A stretch of 64,000 nt of DNA from Neostapfia colusana. Taxonomy: Eukaryota; Streptophyta; Magnoliopsida; Poales; Poaceae. Position numbers and translations under genes: made by a program. The notes under the pieces were generated by a model that worked only from the letters and a program-made list of their open reading frames with translations, was not told the DNA's origin and made no database searches. Positions within the stretch are counted from its first letter, which is position 1; every line of letters begins with the position of its first letter. This document shows, piece after piece, positions 12,592-24,299 of the stretch. The DNA lies in the NCBI GenBank assembly GCA_030760725.1, contig JASWHV010000016.1:13941084-14005083 (forward strand). Direction: 5' to 3'.

Positions 12592-12680
12592 GGTTCTATG
12601 AGGAAGGGACTCCTGAAGAGGAGACGGAACCCCAGGAGGGGAACCCCGTCGAGTGGGAGTCGTGCACGCCGCAGAGTTAG
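12592..12680 (+). other. Putative terminal coding exon b in family B 5' LTR
   Basis: Preceded by gaagcttttgcag, a strong 3' splice site. Joined to exon a it reads G-FYEEGTPEEE... then about 15 more residues, including a WES motif, to TAG at 12678-12680. The peptide is strongly acidic. AATAAA follows 122 bases later, so the order acceptor, acidic exon, stop, poly(A) signal looks like the 3' end of a gene. The 3' LTR copy (23980-24068) keeps the frame; its one difference there (CCT to CCC) is silent. Confidence 0.5.
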
Positions 12681-12801
12681 TGTGCGTGTGTGCTAGCAAG
12701 GACACGTTCAAGGGCTGAACGTGTACTTGGTGCTTAGTCTACGCCCGCGAGTGTGGACTAAACTTATTTTGATGTAAACATGTTCATATAACTGTTTATG
12801 T

Positions 12802-12807
12802 AATAAA
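12802..12807 (+). terminator. Likely polyadenylation signal in family B 5' LTR
   Basis: AATAAA about 105 bases before the LTR end; the same hexamer is at 24190-24195 in the 3' LTR, where it would serve the element's RNA. Confidence 0.5.
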
Positions 12808-12914
12808 ACTTCCGCTTCCGCTTTGCACCTTTGACGTGTGTTATACGGTGTTGTGCAACGCAACACCCCTCGGCGTGATCCTGGCTCGACAGGACCAATG
12901 GGGTCGTGTCAGCG

Positions 12915-12926
12915 TGGTATCAGAGC
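12915..12926 (+). promoter_or_regulatory. Family B primer-binding site (initiator tRNA-Met type)
   Basis: TGGTATCAGAGC starts three bases after the LTR end. This is the classic plant retroelement PBS complementary to the 3' end of initiator tRNA-Met and fixes the 5' LTR boundary. Confidence 0.95.
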
Positions 12927-14411
12927 TCGCTTGAGGTTTAACACAGTACAAAGGTCTTCTTTTTCAAAAATCCAGTGAGGAACGAGTTAGTAGCCCGTAT
13001 AAGGATGTTATTAGCATATAGAAAGTGGCTTAGTAACCTATTTGTTATGTCGGAAAATCGTGCATCTCGGGACGGTTATGTCTTGGGGGGTGCACGTAAG
13101 CGCTGTCCACCAGTGCGCACAGGCTGAAGGGTGGAGCCCCACGGGTGGCAGGTAACCCGACCCGCTTTAGTATCCTCTACGACTCTTCATGTCGTTTGGG
13201 GTATTCGAGCAACGTCTGTCCCTGGCGTGCGTGGTGCAATATGGGAGACCCCGTCACGTGGTCTGAAACGTGAACACGTAACTCAAGGCGTGTTTGGCTT
13301 GAGAACATCCGGGCGAGTGATGACGGCCGGGTGTACCAACTGTATGGATTCCGGGCTCGGTGTGCAGCCGAGTCTGATGATTGTTTGAGTTTCTGCAGGT
13401 AGCCTTACCACGAAACGGTAGACGTGTAGCATCCGTGTGCGAGTGACGAGTAGTGCCACTGAACTAACGACGCCGGCTAAGTCCGGTATAGGTTTTTCTT
13501 TTGTGAGGACGTAGTACCGACATAATCTGGTGACGCCTCGACGTCACATCCAATTAAATGGACGACTTCATTTAAAAACTTGAAGGTTTTGATCCAAAGT
13601 AGTAAAACTTGATGTAACTCCTTCCCTTGAACAGGATATTCAAAGCTAACAAGTTTTCAACTTCTAGGATGTTAAGGACAGAGCACTCTGTTTTCAGCTG
13701 AATCAAGGCTGAAGTTAATCAGAGGTTAGAGGTTGATTTCTTTCGAGGTTGGGGTCATATGATACATTTCTGGAAAGCTTTGGAGGAGCTTTACAACTTT
13801 TCTGTTGAGTTCCAGAGGTGTTTCATCCCTTAAGCACTCGAAAAGTGCAGTAGAGTTGAAACTGTCCAGAAAACAGGACAGGGCAAAGACTCTCTGTAGA
13901 CTCTCTGTAAATTAAGCATAACTTCCTGCATAAAAATCCAAAAATAGGAAATGAGGTAGTTCTGGAAAGCTTATGAGATGGGTTACAACTTTGTAACAGA
14001 AAGTTTTGTCAGATTAGGAACAGAATTAACTGGGATTCTTGGATCAAATCAGTACCTAAGGCAGGGAGGTGCTGTCCAATTAATTCCAGAAATTCTGTTA
14101 ACTTTGACATCTCATAACTTCTGAACCAGGACAGATCTTAGGCCAACCAAATACTTTCTGGAAAGCTATTGAAGTTAACTTTAACTTTGATGTTAAGCTC
14201 CAGGACTGGTTTTGCTTTTAGCCTGGCCTAAATCAGATTGATATGGAAACTGGTCAGGGCTGTCATGGTAACAGCAGATCAGCAGTCAAATTTGTTTAAA
14301 AATTTGAACTATGTTTCCAAGTGTTATGGGTTCAATGACATATCTTATGTTATAACTCAATGGTTTACCGTTTAAATAAATATTTGACATTTCTCAAATA
14401 TATTTTTACAG
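12927..14411 (+). other. Family B untranslated leader, PBS to ORF0
   Basis: About 1.5 kb with no convincing ORF (an 85-codon frame at 13131 has no supporting feature). It holds a possible 5' splice site, CTGCAG|GTAGCC, near 13399. It ends in a U-rich run and TTTTTACAG at 14403-14411, a strong 3' splice site directly against the ORF0 start codon. It is probably partly intronic in the mature RNA; this is inference. Confidence 0.5.
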
Positions 14412-15356
14412 ATGGCAGCAGATAAACGGTTGGAGAACGGGTGGGTAGTTTCCCACTGTTCTGACCGTAGCGGCTACCCGGAAGCATTGTGGCAGATGCT
14501 CCAATACTTCGGGTACAACCAGATGCCACAATACTTCGCCAAGGAGGAAGGCGAAGAGGGGAGCAAGACGTGGATGATCCATGTCGAGGTTCCCGCAGGA
14601 CCTACGCCACCCGGTTGGGTGCCATTCACCGTCACGGTGAGAGGAAGACAACCGGAAGGGATGTGGCAAGTGGCAGCCCGTGACACCATGTCACGTTTTT
14701 GCCAACTACACGTGCAGGCTATGGAGGGAACTCCATACGCACTCGTTCCGGTGGAGGGGCGAGCTCAGCATGTGTGGGAAGAGAGGTACCTGGAGGCAAC
14801 GAACCCGACTTGCCCAAGGTACAACCCCGCGGAGGCAAATCTCAGTCTCCAAATGAGGGCGGGAAACGCGGTGATGGACAGCCAATCTGTTCATACGGAA
14901 CATCTCGCCACCAAGCTCAAGGAGAGCACAAGCCGTGGAGATCATTTTGAGAGTGCTCACAGTGCACTCCGCAATGTGCTCCTTCCGACGATTAAGCGAC
15001 TGAATGAACAACACAATCAGTTGCGTCGTCTGAAGAAGGCAAAGAAGAAGAGCCGTGTTGACATCGCGGCGTTGCAAGAGCTGGTGCAGACCCTAACCCA
15101 GCAGAATGAGGACCTTGCTCAAGAGCGGGACGACGCTATTGAGGAAGGACAAGGCTGGGAATAGGACTACAACCAGGCTATGGACGAGGTGCATGCATTG
15201 CAGGACCTCGTGCCCCCGGTGTTAGGCATACCGGTGGTCTTGGGTCTTCCAGCAATGGGAGAACCCGGAATGGGAGAAGAGGTGGTAGATCCAGAGCCAC
15301 CAGCAGAAGTACCGGAGGAGGACGACCCACAGGAGGTCGAATTCTACTCCGAGTAG
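14412..15356 (+). pseudogene. ORF0 of family B (extra ORF upstream of gag), one nonsense codon
   Basis: A 314-codon frame starting MAADKRLENGW and ending EVEFYSE, interrupted by one TAG at 15162-15164 (codon 251). The first 130 residues look globular, Trp- and Tyr-rich. Residues about 185-250 form a charged coiled coil with a basic KKAKKKSR patch. The tail is acidic. RIRE3/RIRE8-type elements in rice are known to carry an ORF in this position; its role is not established. The start is chosen because the ATG abuts a 3' splice site. It lies in the same orientation as gag, which starts 272 bases further on. Confidence 0.75.
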
Positions 15357-15620
15357 GGGGTTACGGTTGCCAAGTAGGGCAGCTAGGGTAGCGTAACCCA
15401 ACTTTTGTAATCGGTGACATGTCGTGTAGACAGTAGCGTATGTATAGGCAGTGACGACATGAGCACGACTTCTCGGAGATCCGAGAATAATGTATCTTGT
15501 ATAAAGTTTATGCTTTATCAATATATGTGAATGTTGTGCAAGTTAATCATGCGTCGCTTCAATACTTACTGCTGTTTATGGAATTTTGAGTAAGACATGT
15601 GCTAATTGCTGCTGTGCTGA

Positions 15621-15628
15621 ATTTCAGA
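15621..15628 (+). promoter_or_regulatory. Candidate 3' splice site just before family B gag
   Basis: A CTAAT branch-like motif at 15602-15606 is followed by a short T-rich stretch and TTTCAG ending at 15627. The gag ATG is at 15629. ORF0 has the same arrangement. This suggests that separate spliced messages bring each start codon to the front of an mRNA. Confidence 0.45.
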
Positions 15629-18600
15629 ATGACGCGTACTCGTGCCAACCCTGATGTTGGAGGTACTAGCCAAGGGGGAGAGACCTCCCAACCGCCTCCC
15701 GAGGACTCCTCGGGACAGCAGCAGCAACAGCAACAGCAAACACCGCCACCGCCACTGCCAACGGTTACATTGGCCGACATTGTCGCGGCAATGGCGGGTT
15801 CACATCAGCAGCACACAGAGCTGCTGCAAACGTTAATTACGAATACGTCTCGCCCAGAGAGACGTCAAGATCGTGAGGAGCGCCAACAGAGCTCCTACTC
15901 TGACTTCCTGGCAACTCATCCCCCTGTATTCTCAAGGGCGGATGAACCACTTGACGCGGACAATTGGCTCCGCGCCATAGAGATGAAGTTCGGGCTGCTC
16001 CAAATCAGCGAGCAGCGCAAGACTCAGTTCGCGGTCCAGCAGCTCCAAGGATCCGCGAGCGCGTGGTGGGCCAACTTCTGTGCTTCACAGTCCACCGACC
16101 GAGTGATGACCTGGGCGGAGTTCCGGACGGCCTTCAGGGCCTATCATATACCGCCCGGTTTGATGAAGAGGAAGACGCAGGAGTTCCTACACCTGCAACA
16201 AGGGAGCCGAAACGCGCTGGAATATTCCAGGGCGTTCAACGATCTCGCGCTCTACGCGTCGTATCACGCAGATACGGACGAGAAGCGGCGGGACCATTTT
16301 TACCAGGGGCTTAACCCGCTCCTGAAGGACAAGTTGGCGATGTTCAATCGCGGCAGCCTCAACGACATCATTGATGCTGCGATTGTTCAGGAGGACTCCG
16401 GCAAGGAGTTGGCGGCGGCAGAGCGAAAGCGAAGCGCGCCGCAGAGCAGCGGAGAAGGAGGCAGTCCTTCTCAGAAGTTTCAGATGGTGAATCGCCCACC
16501 ATCAGGTCCACGCTGGCAGCCACCACAGCGGTCGATGCCGTTCCGCAATCGACCGTACTCTTCACCGGCATTCCGGCCGGCACTGCCAGTACCACCGCAA
16601 CAACAACAGCAGCAGCGGGCGATGCCGCGTGCGTTTGCACCTTCGCAACGCATGCCGGGCTTTCGTCCACCAAGTACTCCACTGGCAGCGGCCACATGTT
16701 ACAAGTGTGGTCGTCCAGGACACTTCGCGAGCAGTTGCCCGGAGAGGCAAGGCGGCGGAGTGGCACCACAGTTTCCGGGGAGGAATCAACCCCGGAACCC
16801 TACTAATGCGCGGCGGGCAAACCCTAGGCCCGGTACTGTCCACCAGCTTGCAATTGAGGACGTGCCGGAGGGCGAGCCAATCCTTGCGGGTATGTTCCAA
16901 CTCCACCAGCATCCCGCTATAGTACTATTTGACTCAGGCACCACGCATAATTTTATTAGCCAAGCTTTCATTGCTAAACACAGCTTGCCAATACTACCCA
17001 CCGATAGTCCATATTTAATTTGTTCCCCGGGTGGGAAGATTTCAGCAAGCGTAATGGTCTCCAAAGCACCATTATGCTTAGCGGGTAGAGTGTACCCCAC
17101 GTCTCTCATTATCTTAGAGGGGCAGAAGGTCGATGTCATCCTAGGGATGTCGTGGTTAACCCGCCACGGCGCTGTTTTAGACACCGTCCTTCGAGTCGTG
17201 CACTTAAACTCAGAAGTGCACGGTTCTCACTCATTATTTCTGGACAGTCCAGAAATAAAACTTCCAAGTGTCTATCAAGCCACAACCATCAGATTGGAAG
17301 ACATTCCAGTAGTCCGAGAGTTCCCGGATGTGTTCCCGGACGATTTGCCGGGGATGCCACCCGATAGAGAGGTGGAGTTCAAGATTGAACTTGCACCAGG
17401 AACCATGCCAATATCCCGAAGGCCGTACAAGATGGCGCCCAAGGAGTTGGCTGAACTGAAGACTCAGCTCACGGACCTTCTGGAGAAGGGTTTTATTAGG
17501 CCGAGCTCATCCCCATGGGGCTGTTCGGCATTATTTGTTAAGAAGAAGGATGAGACGCTGCGGCTTTGCGTGGACTACCGTCCATTAAATGCCGTAACCA
17601 TCAAGAACAAGTACCCGTTGCCACGGATCGACATGTTGTTTGATCAGCTTGTCGAAGCAAAGATCTTTTCCAAGATGGATTTAAGATCCGGGTACCATCA
17701 GATTAAGATAAGGGCGGAGGACATTCCAAAGACAGCTTTCTCGACAAGGTACGGACTTTATGAGTACCTGGTCATGTCCTTTGGCCTCACCAATGCTCCA
17801 GCTCACTTCATGTACTTAATGAACTCGGTGTTCATGCCGGAGCTGGACAAGTTTGTGGTGGTCTTCATCGACGACATCCTAGTATACTCCAAGTCGGAGG
17901 AAGATCACAAGAAACATCTGCGTATAGTCTTGCAACGGCTGCGGGATCACAAGTTATACGCAAAGTTCAGCAAATGCGAGTTTTGGATATCGCAAGTGCC
18001 TTTCCTCGGGCATATCATCTCAGCAGAGGGTATCGCTGTGGACCCGAGCAAGATCACGCAAGTGCTGAATTGGAAATCCCCGTGAACTGTTCATGAGGTA
18101 CGGAGTTTCCTCGGGCTCGCGGGATATTATCGGAGGTTCATTCCGAACTTCTCGAAGATTGCCAAGCCAATGACAGAGCTGCTGAAGAAGGCTACCAAAT
18201 ATGTTTGGAGTCCAGCATGTGAAGCAGCATTCAAGGCTTTAGTCAAGCACCTGACATCAGCACCGGTTTTGGCGCAGCCAGACACAACAAAACTGTTCGA
18301 TGTGTACTGCGATGCATCCGGCATTGGGCTCGGATGTGTGCTGATGCAAGACCGAAGGGTGGTAGCGTATGGATCACGGCAGCTTAGGAATCATGAGCAA
18401 AATTATCCAACTCACGACTTGGAGCTCGCTGCCGTGGTACTTGCACTGAAGATGTGGAGGCACTACCTACTCGGTAACCTCGTACATTTATATACCGACC
18501 ACAAAAGCCTCAAGTACATATTCACTCAGAAGGAGTTGAACATGAGGCAACGAAGATGGTTAGAACTGATAAAGGATTACGAAATAGAGATCCATTATCA

Positions 18601-20185
18601 TCCGGGCAAGGCAAACGTTGTGGCAGATGCGCTAAGCCGCAAGTCACACGTCAATAATCTGACCATCACACCGTTGGAAGAGAGCGAACCACCACTACAT
18701 GTGATTCCACACGGAGCTCTCTACAACTTAGCTTTGATCCCCACCATCCGTGAAGAGATAGCAGCAGCCCAGAAGAATGACAAGGGCATGTCACATTTGC
18801 GGAGACGTGTAGACAGTGGGGAGTTGAAATGTTTCCGGAAGGACGGAGACGGCGTCCTATGGTTCAAGAACCGGATCGTCGTACCCCGAAACCCGGAGTT
18901 ACGGAAGAAAATCTTTGATGAGGCTCACTTATCAAAGCTTTCTATTCACCCCGGCAGCAACAAAATGTATCAAGAACTCAGAAGAAGGTTTTGGTGGACA
19001 CGGATGAAGCGAGAGACTGCAAAATACGTGTCCGAGTGTGATACATGTCGAAGGGTGAAGGCAGACCACATGCGGAAACCGGGACTGCTGCAACCACTGG
19101 GCATTCCTGCCTGGAAGTGGGAGGACGTGAGCATGGATTTCGTCGTCGGTTTACCCACCACCTTACAGAAACATGATTCTGTGTGGGTGATCGTCGATCG
19201 GCTCACCAAAGTTGCCCATTTCATCCCGGTCAACACCAACTACAACGCCAAGAAGTATGCTGAACTATACATCTCACGGATCCTATGCTTATACGGCGTA
19301 CCCCGTACCATCATCTCGGACCGGGGCACTTTATTTGTGTCCCGTTTTTGGGAGCAGCTACACGCTGCCTTGGGGACGAAGCTGATCCGTAGTTCAGCTT
19401 ACCACCCGCAGACGGATGGGCAAACGGAGCGGGTAAATCAAATCTTAGAAGACATGCTACGAGCTTGAGCTATCAACCACGGCAAGAATTGGGATGATCA
19501 CTTGCCGTTAGCCGAGTTCTCGTACAACAATGGATACCAAGCCAGCATCAAGATGGCGCCCTACGAGGCGCTATACGGAAGAAAATGCCGCACACCATTG
19601 AACTGGTGTGAGTCTGGCGAAAGGGTTACCTTCGGGATTGACCTTGTCAACAACGCGGAAGAAAAGGTTCGAGTAATTCAAGCGAACCTAAGAGCTGCTC
19701 AATCCCGACAGAAACAGTATGCGGACCGGAGAAGGCGCCCATTACAATTCGAAGTTGGAGATCACGTATATCTACGGGTGTCTCCAATGAAGGGCATAAA
19801 CAGATTTGGGGTGAAAGGAAAGTTAGCACCCCGCTTCATCGGTCCATTCCAGATTACCGAAAGATGTGGATCGGTGGCATACCGGCTGAAATTACCAGAA
19901 GCACTTTCCGGTGTGCACGACGTCTTTCACATTTCCCAGCTGAGGAAGTGTCTCAAGCTATCAACTACCGTTCAGCTGGAAGACATTGAAGAACTGCAAC
20001 CGGATCTCACCTATCGGGAGGAACCGGTGCAGATTATTGATGAGAAGGCCCGAACCACACGCAACCGTACGTTATGGTTCTACAAGGTTCTGTGGAGTAA
20101 TCACTCCACGGACGAAGCGACATGGGAGAGCGAAGAATTTCTTCGCACTAATTACCCCGACTTTTTCACGTCGCATATCCGGTAA
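15629..20185 (+). pseudogene. Family B gag-pol polyprotein with chromodomain, two nonsense codons
   Basis: One frame of 1518 codons broken only by TGA at 18083-18085 (codon 819) and TGA at 19466-19468 (codon 1280). Order: poly-Gln/Pro N-terminus; gag capsid domain (about 100-260); CCHC knuckle CYKCGRPGHF at 357; protease DSG at 435; RT with FIDD at 746-749; RNase H VYCDASG at 895; integrase zinc-binding region near 1105; integrase D1170, D1231, E1267 with the expected 35-residue D-E spacing; then a C-terminal chromodomain (about 1450-1510; WSNH, ATWE). Chromodomains in this group help target chromatin. The start is the MTRTR methionine after a 3' splice site rather than an in-frame ATG 30 bases upstream. 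All catalytic residues I can check are present, so the stops are the only visible defects. Confidence 0.93.
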
Positions 20186-20239
20186 TTTTCCACCGTCCTC
20201 TCTCTCATTTTCACCTTATAATCTCGGGACGAGATTCTT

Positions 20240-20254
20240 TTAAGGGGGGAGGAA
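20240..20254 (+). promoter_or_regulatory. Family B polypurine tract
   Basis: TTAAGGGGGGAGGAA lies directly before the TGTAAGGGCC start of the 3' LTR, the standard plus-strand primer position. Confidence 0.9.
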
Positions 20255-22807
20255 TGTAAGGGCCTCAGTTTTTGACACCCATTTGTAGTGTTCATCCCCA
20301 CACCACACACCTCATTTGAGGAAGAATGATGAACACAAATGAAGAGCAAGTAACAATTATCAACATGCTCATTAGAGAACAAACTCACACATTGCAAAAG
20401 TGGTATTTCCCACATGTGATATAGATGGGCTGGACATATAAAAACTCCTACACTTTGCTAAGGATGTCCATGCCAAGTTTCACCCAAATTCAAAACCTTT
20501 TTGAGGTCATTTTGGGTATAGATAGGAGGAGGGCAGTTTGAAACCATATTCAAATTCAAACTGTTTTCACCCACTGAATTTAAAAGTGGAAGGCATATTC
20601 TTACTCAGCACATTTTTGTGAGCTCACACACCAATTTTCACTCCATTTGGAGTTGATCTTGACATGAGCTAAGGGGGAGAAATTCAAACCTTATTTGAAT
20701 TTCAAACTGCACTTGTGCTGAAATTCATTCAAACCAAACCTCATTTGAACTTTGATCAATTCAAATGGCTCTTGGGTGAATAATTTGAATTGCCAAGGGT
20801 AGAATAGGGTTCACTGTTTACCACAGCTGTTAGGAGTAAATTTCAGAGGTTAAAAGAGGGGTGGGACCCACATGTCAGCCTCTGCCTCAAAGCAAACCGA
20901 CTGAAACACAGTTCAGTCGGTTCCCGGCTGCTGTGCGCGCGCGCCACCGAAGGGGGCAGCCGGCGCCAGCTCCTGCTGCGCGCCCCAAGCCGGAGACCGG
21001 ACCGCCGGGCTATTTATTCCCTCCCCGGTGTGCTTCAGTCGCCATTCCCCCGAGCTGCCGACGTGCACGACCTGTTTTCCCACTGCCATCGCCGCCGCTC
21101 GAGCTCCTGCTTGATCAAGCCGATCGCAGCTCCCTCCTTCCACTCCAGGATCCCAGCAAGGTACTAGAGACCTTCCTCCATTATCCCCATTGCTAAAAGT
21201 CGATTGAAACCGAGTGATATCGGCTGTGCCGAAAGATCAAACTCGGAACTGGAAACCGCCGCACATCGGGCTCTCGTGGACAGCCCAACCTGGGCGTTGT
21301 CATGCCCGAACCAAGGCACCCTTGGACGCGCAGGTGACCGGTGCTGCTCATCCCCGAGCCACAGCTCGAGTGGTTGCTCACCGGCGGCGAATTTCCACTT
21401 TTCCCCTTTCTGTGTGCGGAACGACCTTCGGGTACGATTCTGTTTAATTCGTGCTCTAGAAAGGATTAGAGGGCCTCAGGCCACTCCCACACGAGCTATA
21501 CACGGTAACGCACAAGTTGCCTTCACAACTCTGGGCCGGAGGACCTCTGTGCCCGGCGTAATTCAAGGTCTACTAATGGCGGAACGAACGGGGGGTATCG
21601 GGCGCACGGTGAGGACCTATTTCGGGCCTTCCCCGAGCTGCCTCGAGTTCATGTAGACCTTCTCTGAGGTCCACTGATGCTCCCCGACCGATTTCCCAAG
21701 TAGCTGAGGTACTAGGAGAGTCAGCCGACATGGCCGAAGTCGTTCCGATATGGCGGCTCGTCGCCGACCATGCTCCGGCCGTTGTCATGAGCCGCTGGCC
21801 CTCGGGTCAGATTTCCCAAGTAAAAGTAGGCAGGGGCGGCCAGAATCAAGAAGTTTGGAGCGGTACAGCAGCCAGCGGCGAGCTCTCCGGCGAGGTCCCT
21901 CGGCGGCGGGGCGCGGGTGTCGCGAGGTTGAAGAAGGGGGTGGACCCCAGCTGTCAGCGGCCGATATTTTGAATCGGGATCCGGCTGCGGCCGGGATCGG
22001 GTGTGCTGGCGCGCAAAATCCTTGTGGGCCGCGGTGTGCTGTCGCTTCGGCGTGCGACGCGTGTCCCCTGGGCCCGCGCACGAGTTTAAACTTTTCCCCG
22101 ATTTTCAGATTTTCTTCAAACTTCAAATCCTTATAACTTTGGCTAGAAAGCTCCAAATTGAGTGAACCAAATTTTGCTGGATTCAGCTCTCTGAGTACTT
22201 TCCAGAAAATCAAGTTTCACTGCATGAAATTCCTTAATTCTCCAGAATTAATTCCTTAAAGTTTAAACTGTTAGGAATTTTAACTGAAGAATCCTTTGGA
22301 GGAAAATCCTGAAATTTTGCTGAGATGTTCACCAAAATATCCTTGAACTACCATAAAAATTTCAGATCCATTTGAGCTCATTTAGTCCACCTAATGGTGT
22401 GATTAGTAAAACTGTTCTAGAGAAAATAGAAAATGTTCAGAAACATTTTCAAAATTTTCTCTCAAATTGTTTAGCTCATATCTTTAGTTAGAGACTTCCA
22501 AATTAAGTGAGACCAACTCCATTAGAACCCTCTGAAAATCTAGTTTTCAGAAAGTCATAGTTTGTCTCATGAAAATTCCTAGAACACCCTAAGAGTTACA
22601 ATTAAGGTCAAGGACCTAATTATTTGTGGAGGACTCAAATGAGCTTCACTGCAACTAAAACTTGACCAAGTCTTTATTTAAGTTGTAACCAAGCCACAGT
22701 AAAAGTTTCACAATCATTAGGTCTGTCTAGCAAGGGTTATAGACTTCACAACTTCGAAGTTAATACAAATGCATTTAATTAATACATACATTGTTCTTAT
22801 CATGTAG

Positions 22808-22888
22808 TCGCTAAGGTCGAGGAGGAACCCGAAGTCCTAGACTTCGTTACTCCGGAGGAACAGCTAGCCTACGACCAAGAGCAGCAAG
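22808..22888 (+). other. Putative coding exon a, family B 3' LTR copy
   Basis: Identical by eye to 11420-11500, with the same flanking AG acceptor and GC-type donor. In this LTR the unit lies between a TATA box and the element's poly(A) signal, so an RNA begun here could be complete. Confidence 0.45.
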
Positions 22889-23979
22889 GCAAGCCCCGGT
22901 TTGCATTAACCATTTTATAAATTTTTATTGTTTTGAGCACATACTTGTTTTCTTTATTCTGTGCATTAGAGTCTTGTTTGGAAACCCCACTGCATAGCCA
23001 AGAAAACCATGGGTTGGGGTTTAGGATTGCAAACCCCGCTAGCTACTGCATTGCTAGGATAGAGTAGGATTCGGTACAAGTCGAGTGGTTGGAACTACTC
23101 GCGAGAATAGGCTAGAGGCACATTGCTCGGGTAGAGATAGCACATGAAACACATGGCAAAAAAATGAGACCGAGCGGAGAGTAAGGGCAGCAGGACTTTG
23201 GGGCCTGTGTGCTGTAGCTCCGCTTGTGTCGATTGAGGACCGAGCCGTGTGAGGGCCTGTTGAACAAGCTAGAACAGTACCGAAGACCTACCGGCTATAT
23301 GGGAACCGGGAAACTGATGTAACTCGGGTAGCTGGGTATTGAGGCATTGCCCGTCGTTCAGAGGGTAGGTTGAGAGCTCGAGGTGTAAATCAGCTGGCGG
23401 CACAGAGATGCGCGTGCAGGGACCTCTTGCTCGGGACGATGGGACCGGTTCAATATTTGGCTAAGGGGTGAAAGGTAGTCGCGTACGGCGTCCGTGATGG
23501 TTGTTGTAGGCAACATCGAGTACGGGCGTACGTGACGGGTTGTTCGGGTAACCCTGCAGGTGTAAATCGATTATAATCGCCGTCCCTCGCGGTCAGTGAG
23601 TACCACTTGTTCACTGTACCGTGACGTAGAAAGAACAGGCTAGTTACATGTTAAAATGTTGCTGATTGAAAGATGGACATTGATTGTTAATGATATGCTG
23701 TAGCTTAGAGCTAACTAAAGTTCTTTTCAACTTTGGGCAAAGTACATGAGAGAAATGCGTTTCATGTTTGATTGCGGCTCTCTCATGTGCCTTAGCGCAA
23801 GGTTCTCCACAACCTGCTGCTAAAACTTGAAAGTAAGGTTCTACTAATTAGGCGAGTCCTTGCAAATGATTTTTACCTCATGCAACCCATTACCTTCATA
23901 TTGAAGTTCCATGTTTAGGTGAGACGGGTCAGACTTGCTGAGCCTTCGTGCTCACTGCTTGTGTTTGAAGCTTTTGCAG

Positions 23980-24068
23980 GGTTCTATGAGGAAGGGACTC
24001 CCGAAGAGGAGACGGAACCCCAGGAGGGGAACCCCGTCGAGTGGGAGTCGTGCACGCCGCAGAGTTAG
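23980..24068 (+). other. Putative terminal coding exon b, family B 3' LTR copy
   Basis: Matches 12592-12680 with one silent change (CCT to CCC). Frame, TAG stop and flanking acceptor are kept. Confidence 0.45.
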
Positions 24069-24299
24069 TGTGCGTGTGTGCTAGCAAGGACACGTTCAAG
24101 GGCTGAACGTGTACTTGGTGCTTAGTCTACGCCCGCGAGTGTGGACTAAACTTATTTTGATGTAAACATGTTCATATAACTGTTTATGTAATAAAACTTC
24201 CGCTTCCGCTTTGCACCTTTGACGTGTGTTATACGGTGTTGTGCAACGCAACACCCCTCGGCGTGATCCTGGCTCGACAGGACCAATGGGGTCGTGTCA

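Larger units (their letters stand above)
8867..12911 (+). repeat. Family B 5' LTR (4045 bp)
   Basis: Begins TGTAAGGGCC and ends GGGTCGTGTCA, four bases before the PBS. It holds a TATTTAT box at 9623-9629, an AATAAA at 12802-12807 and, between them, two phase-compatible coding segments (11420-11500 and 12592-12680). If those two signals set the RNA ends, R would be about 3.2 kb and U5 under 100 bp, which is unusually long for R. The AT-rich stretch 10690-11400 and the 11500-12590 stretch contain no ORF of note and behave as introns or spacer. Confidence 0.95.
8867..24299 (+). mobile_element. Complete family B element (Tekay/RIRE3-like chromovirus), 15,433 bp
   Basis: Two equal LTRs of 4045 bp (8867-12911 and 20255-24299), an initiator-tRNA-type PBS, ORF0, gag-pol with a C-terminal chromodomain, a polypurine tract and a perfect CAGAC target duplication define a full-length element. 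By eye I count about 28 substitutions and no indels between the LTRs (near 0.7%). At the commonly used grass rate of 1.3e-8 per site per year that is roughly 0.25-0.3 million years. It lies in the 3' LTR of E0. Three in-frame stops (one in ORF0, two in gag-pol) make it defective in cis. Membership in the Tekay/Del/RIRE3 group rests on the long LTR, ORF0, the gag sequence and the chromodomain. Confidence 0.97.
20255..24299 (+). repeat. Family B 3' LTR (4045 bp)
   Basis: Same length as the 5' LTR with no indels. It carries the matching TATTTAT (21011-21017), exon a (22808-22888), exon b (23980-24068) and AATAAA (24190-24195). Exon a is identical to the 5' copy by eye. One difference at 21419 turns the cag at 10031 into cgg and removes a candidate 3' splice site. 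Confidence 0.95.

Noticed and set aside
13131..13388. 85-codon frame in the family B leader.
   Set aside because: No similarity, poor context, and it lies in a likely intron of the leader.
15714..15745. CAG/CAA repeat at the family B gag N-terminus as an expanded microsatellite.
   Set aside because: A short poly-Gln tract is common in this group's gag and has no sign of unusual expansion.
18083..19468. Two TGA codons in family B gag-pol as programmed recoding sites.
   Set aside because: They fall inside RNase H/integrase linkers at positions normally held by a sense codon; ordinary C-to-T or point decay explains them, unlike the shared UAG of family A.
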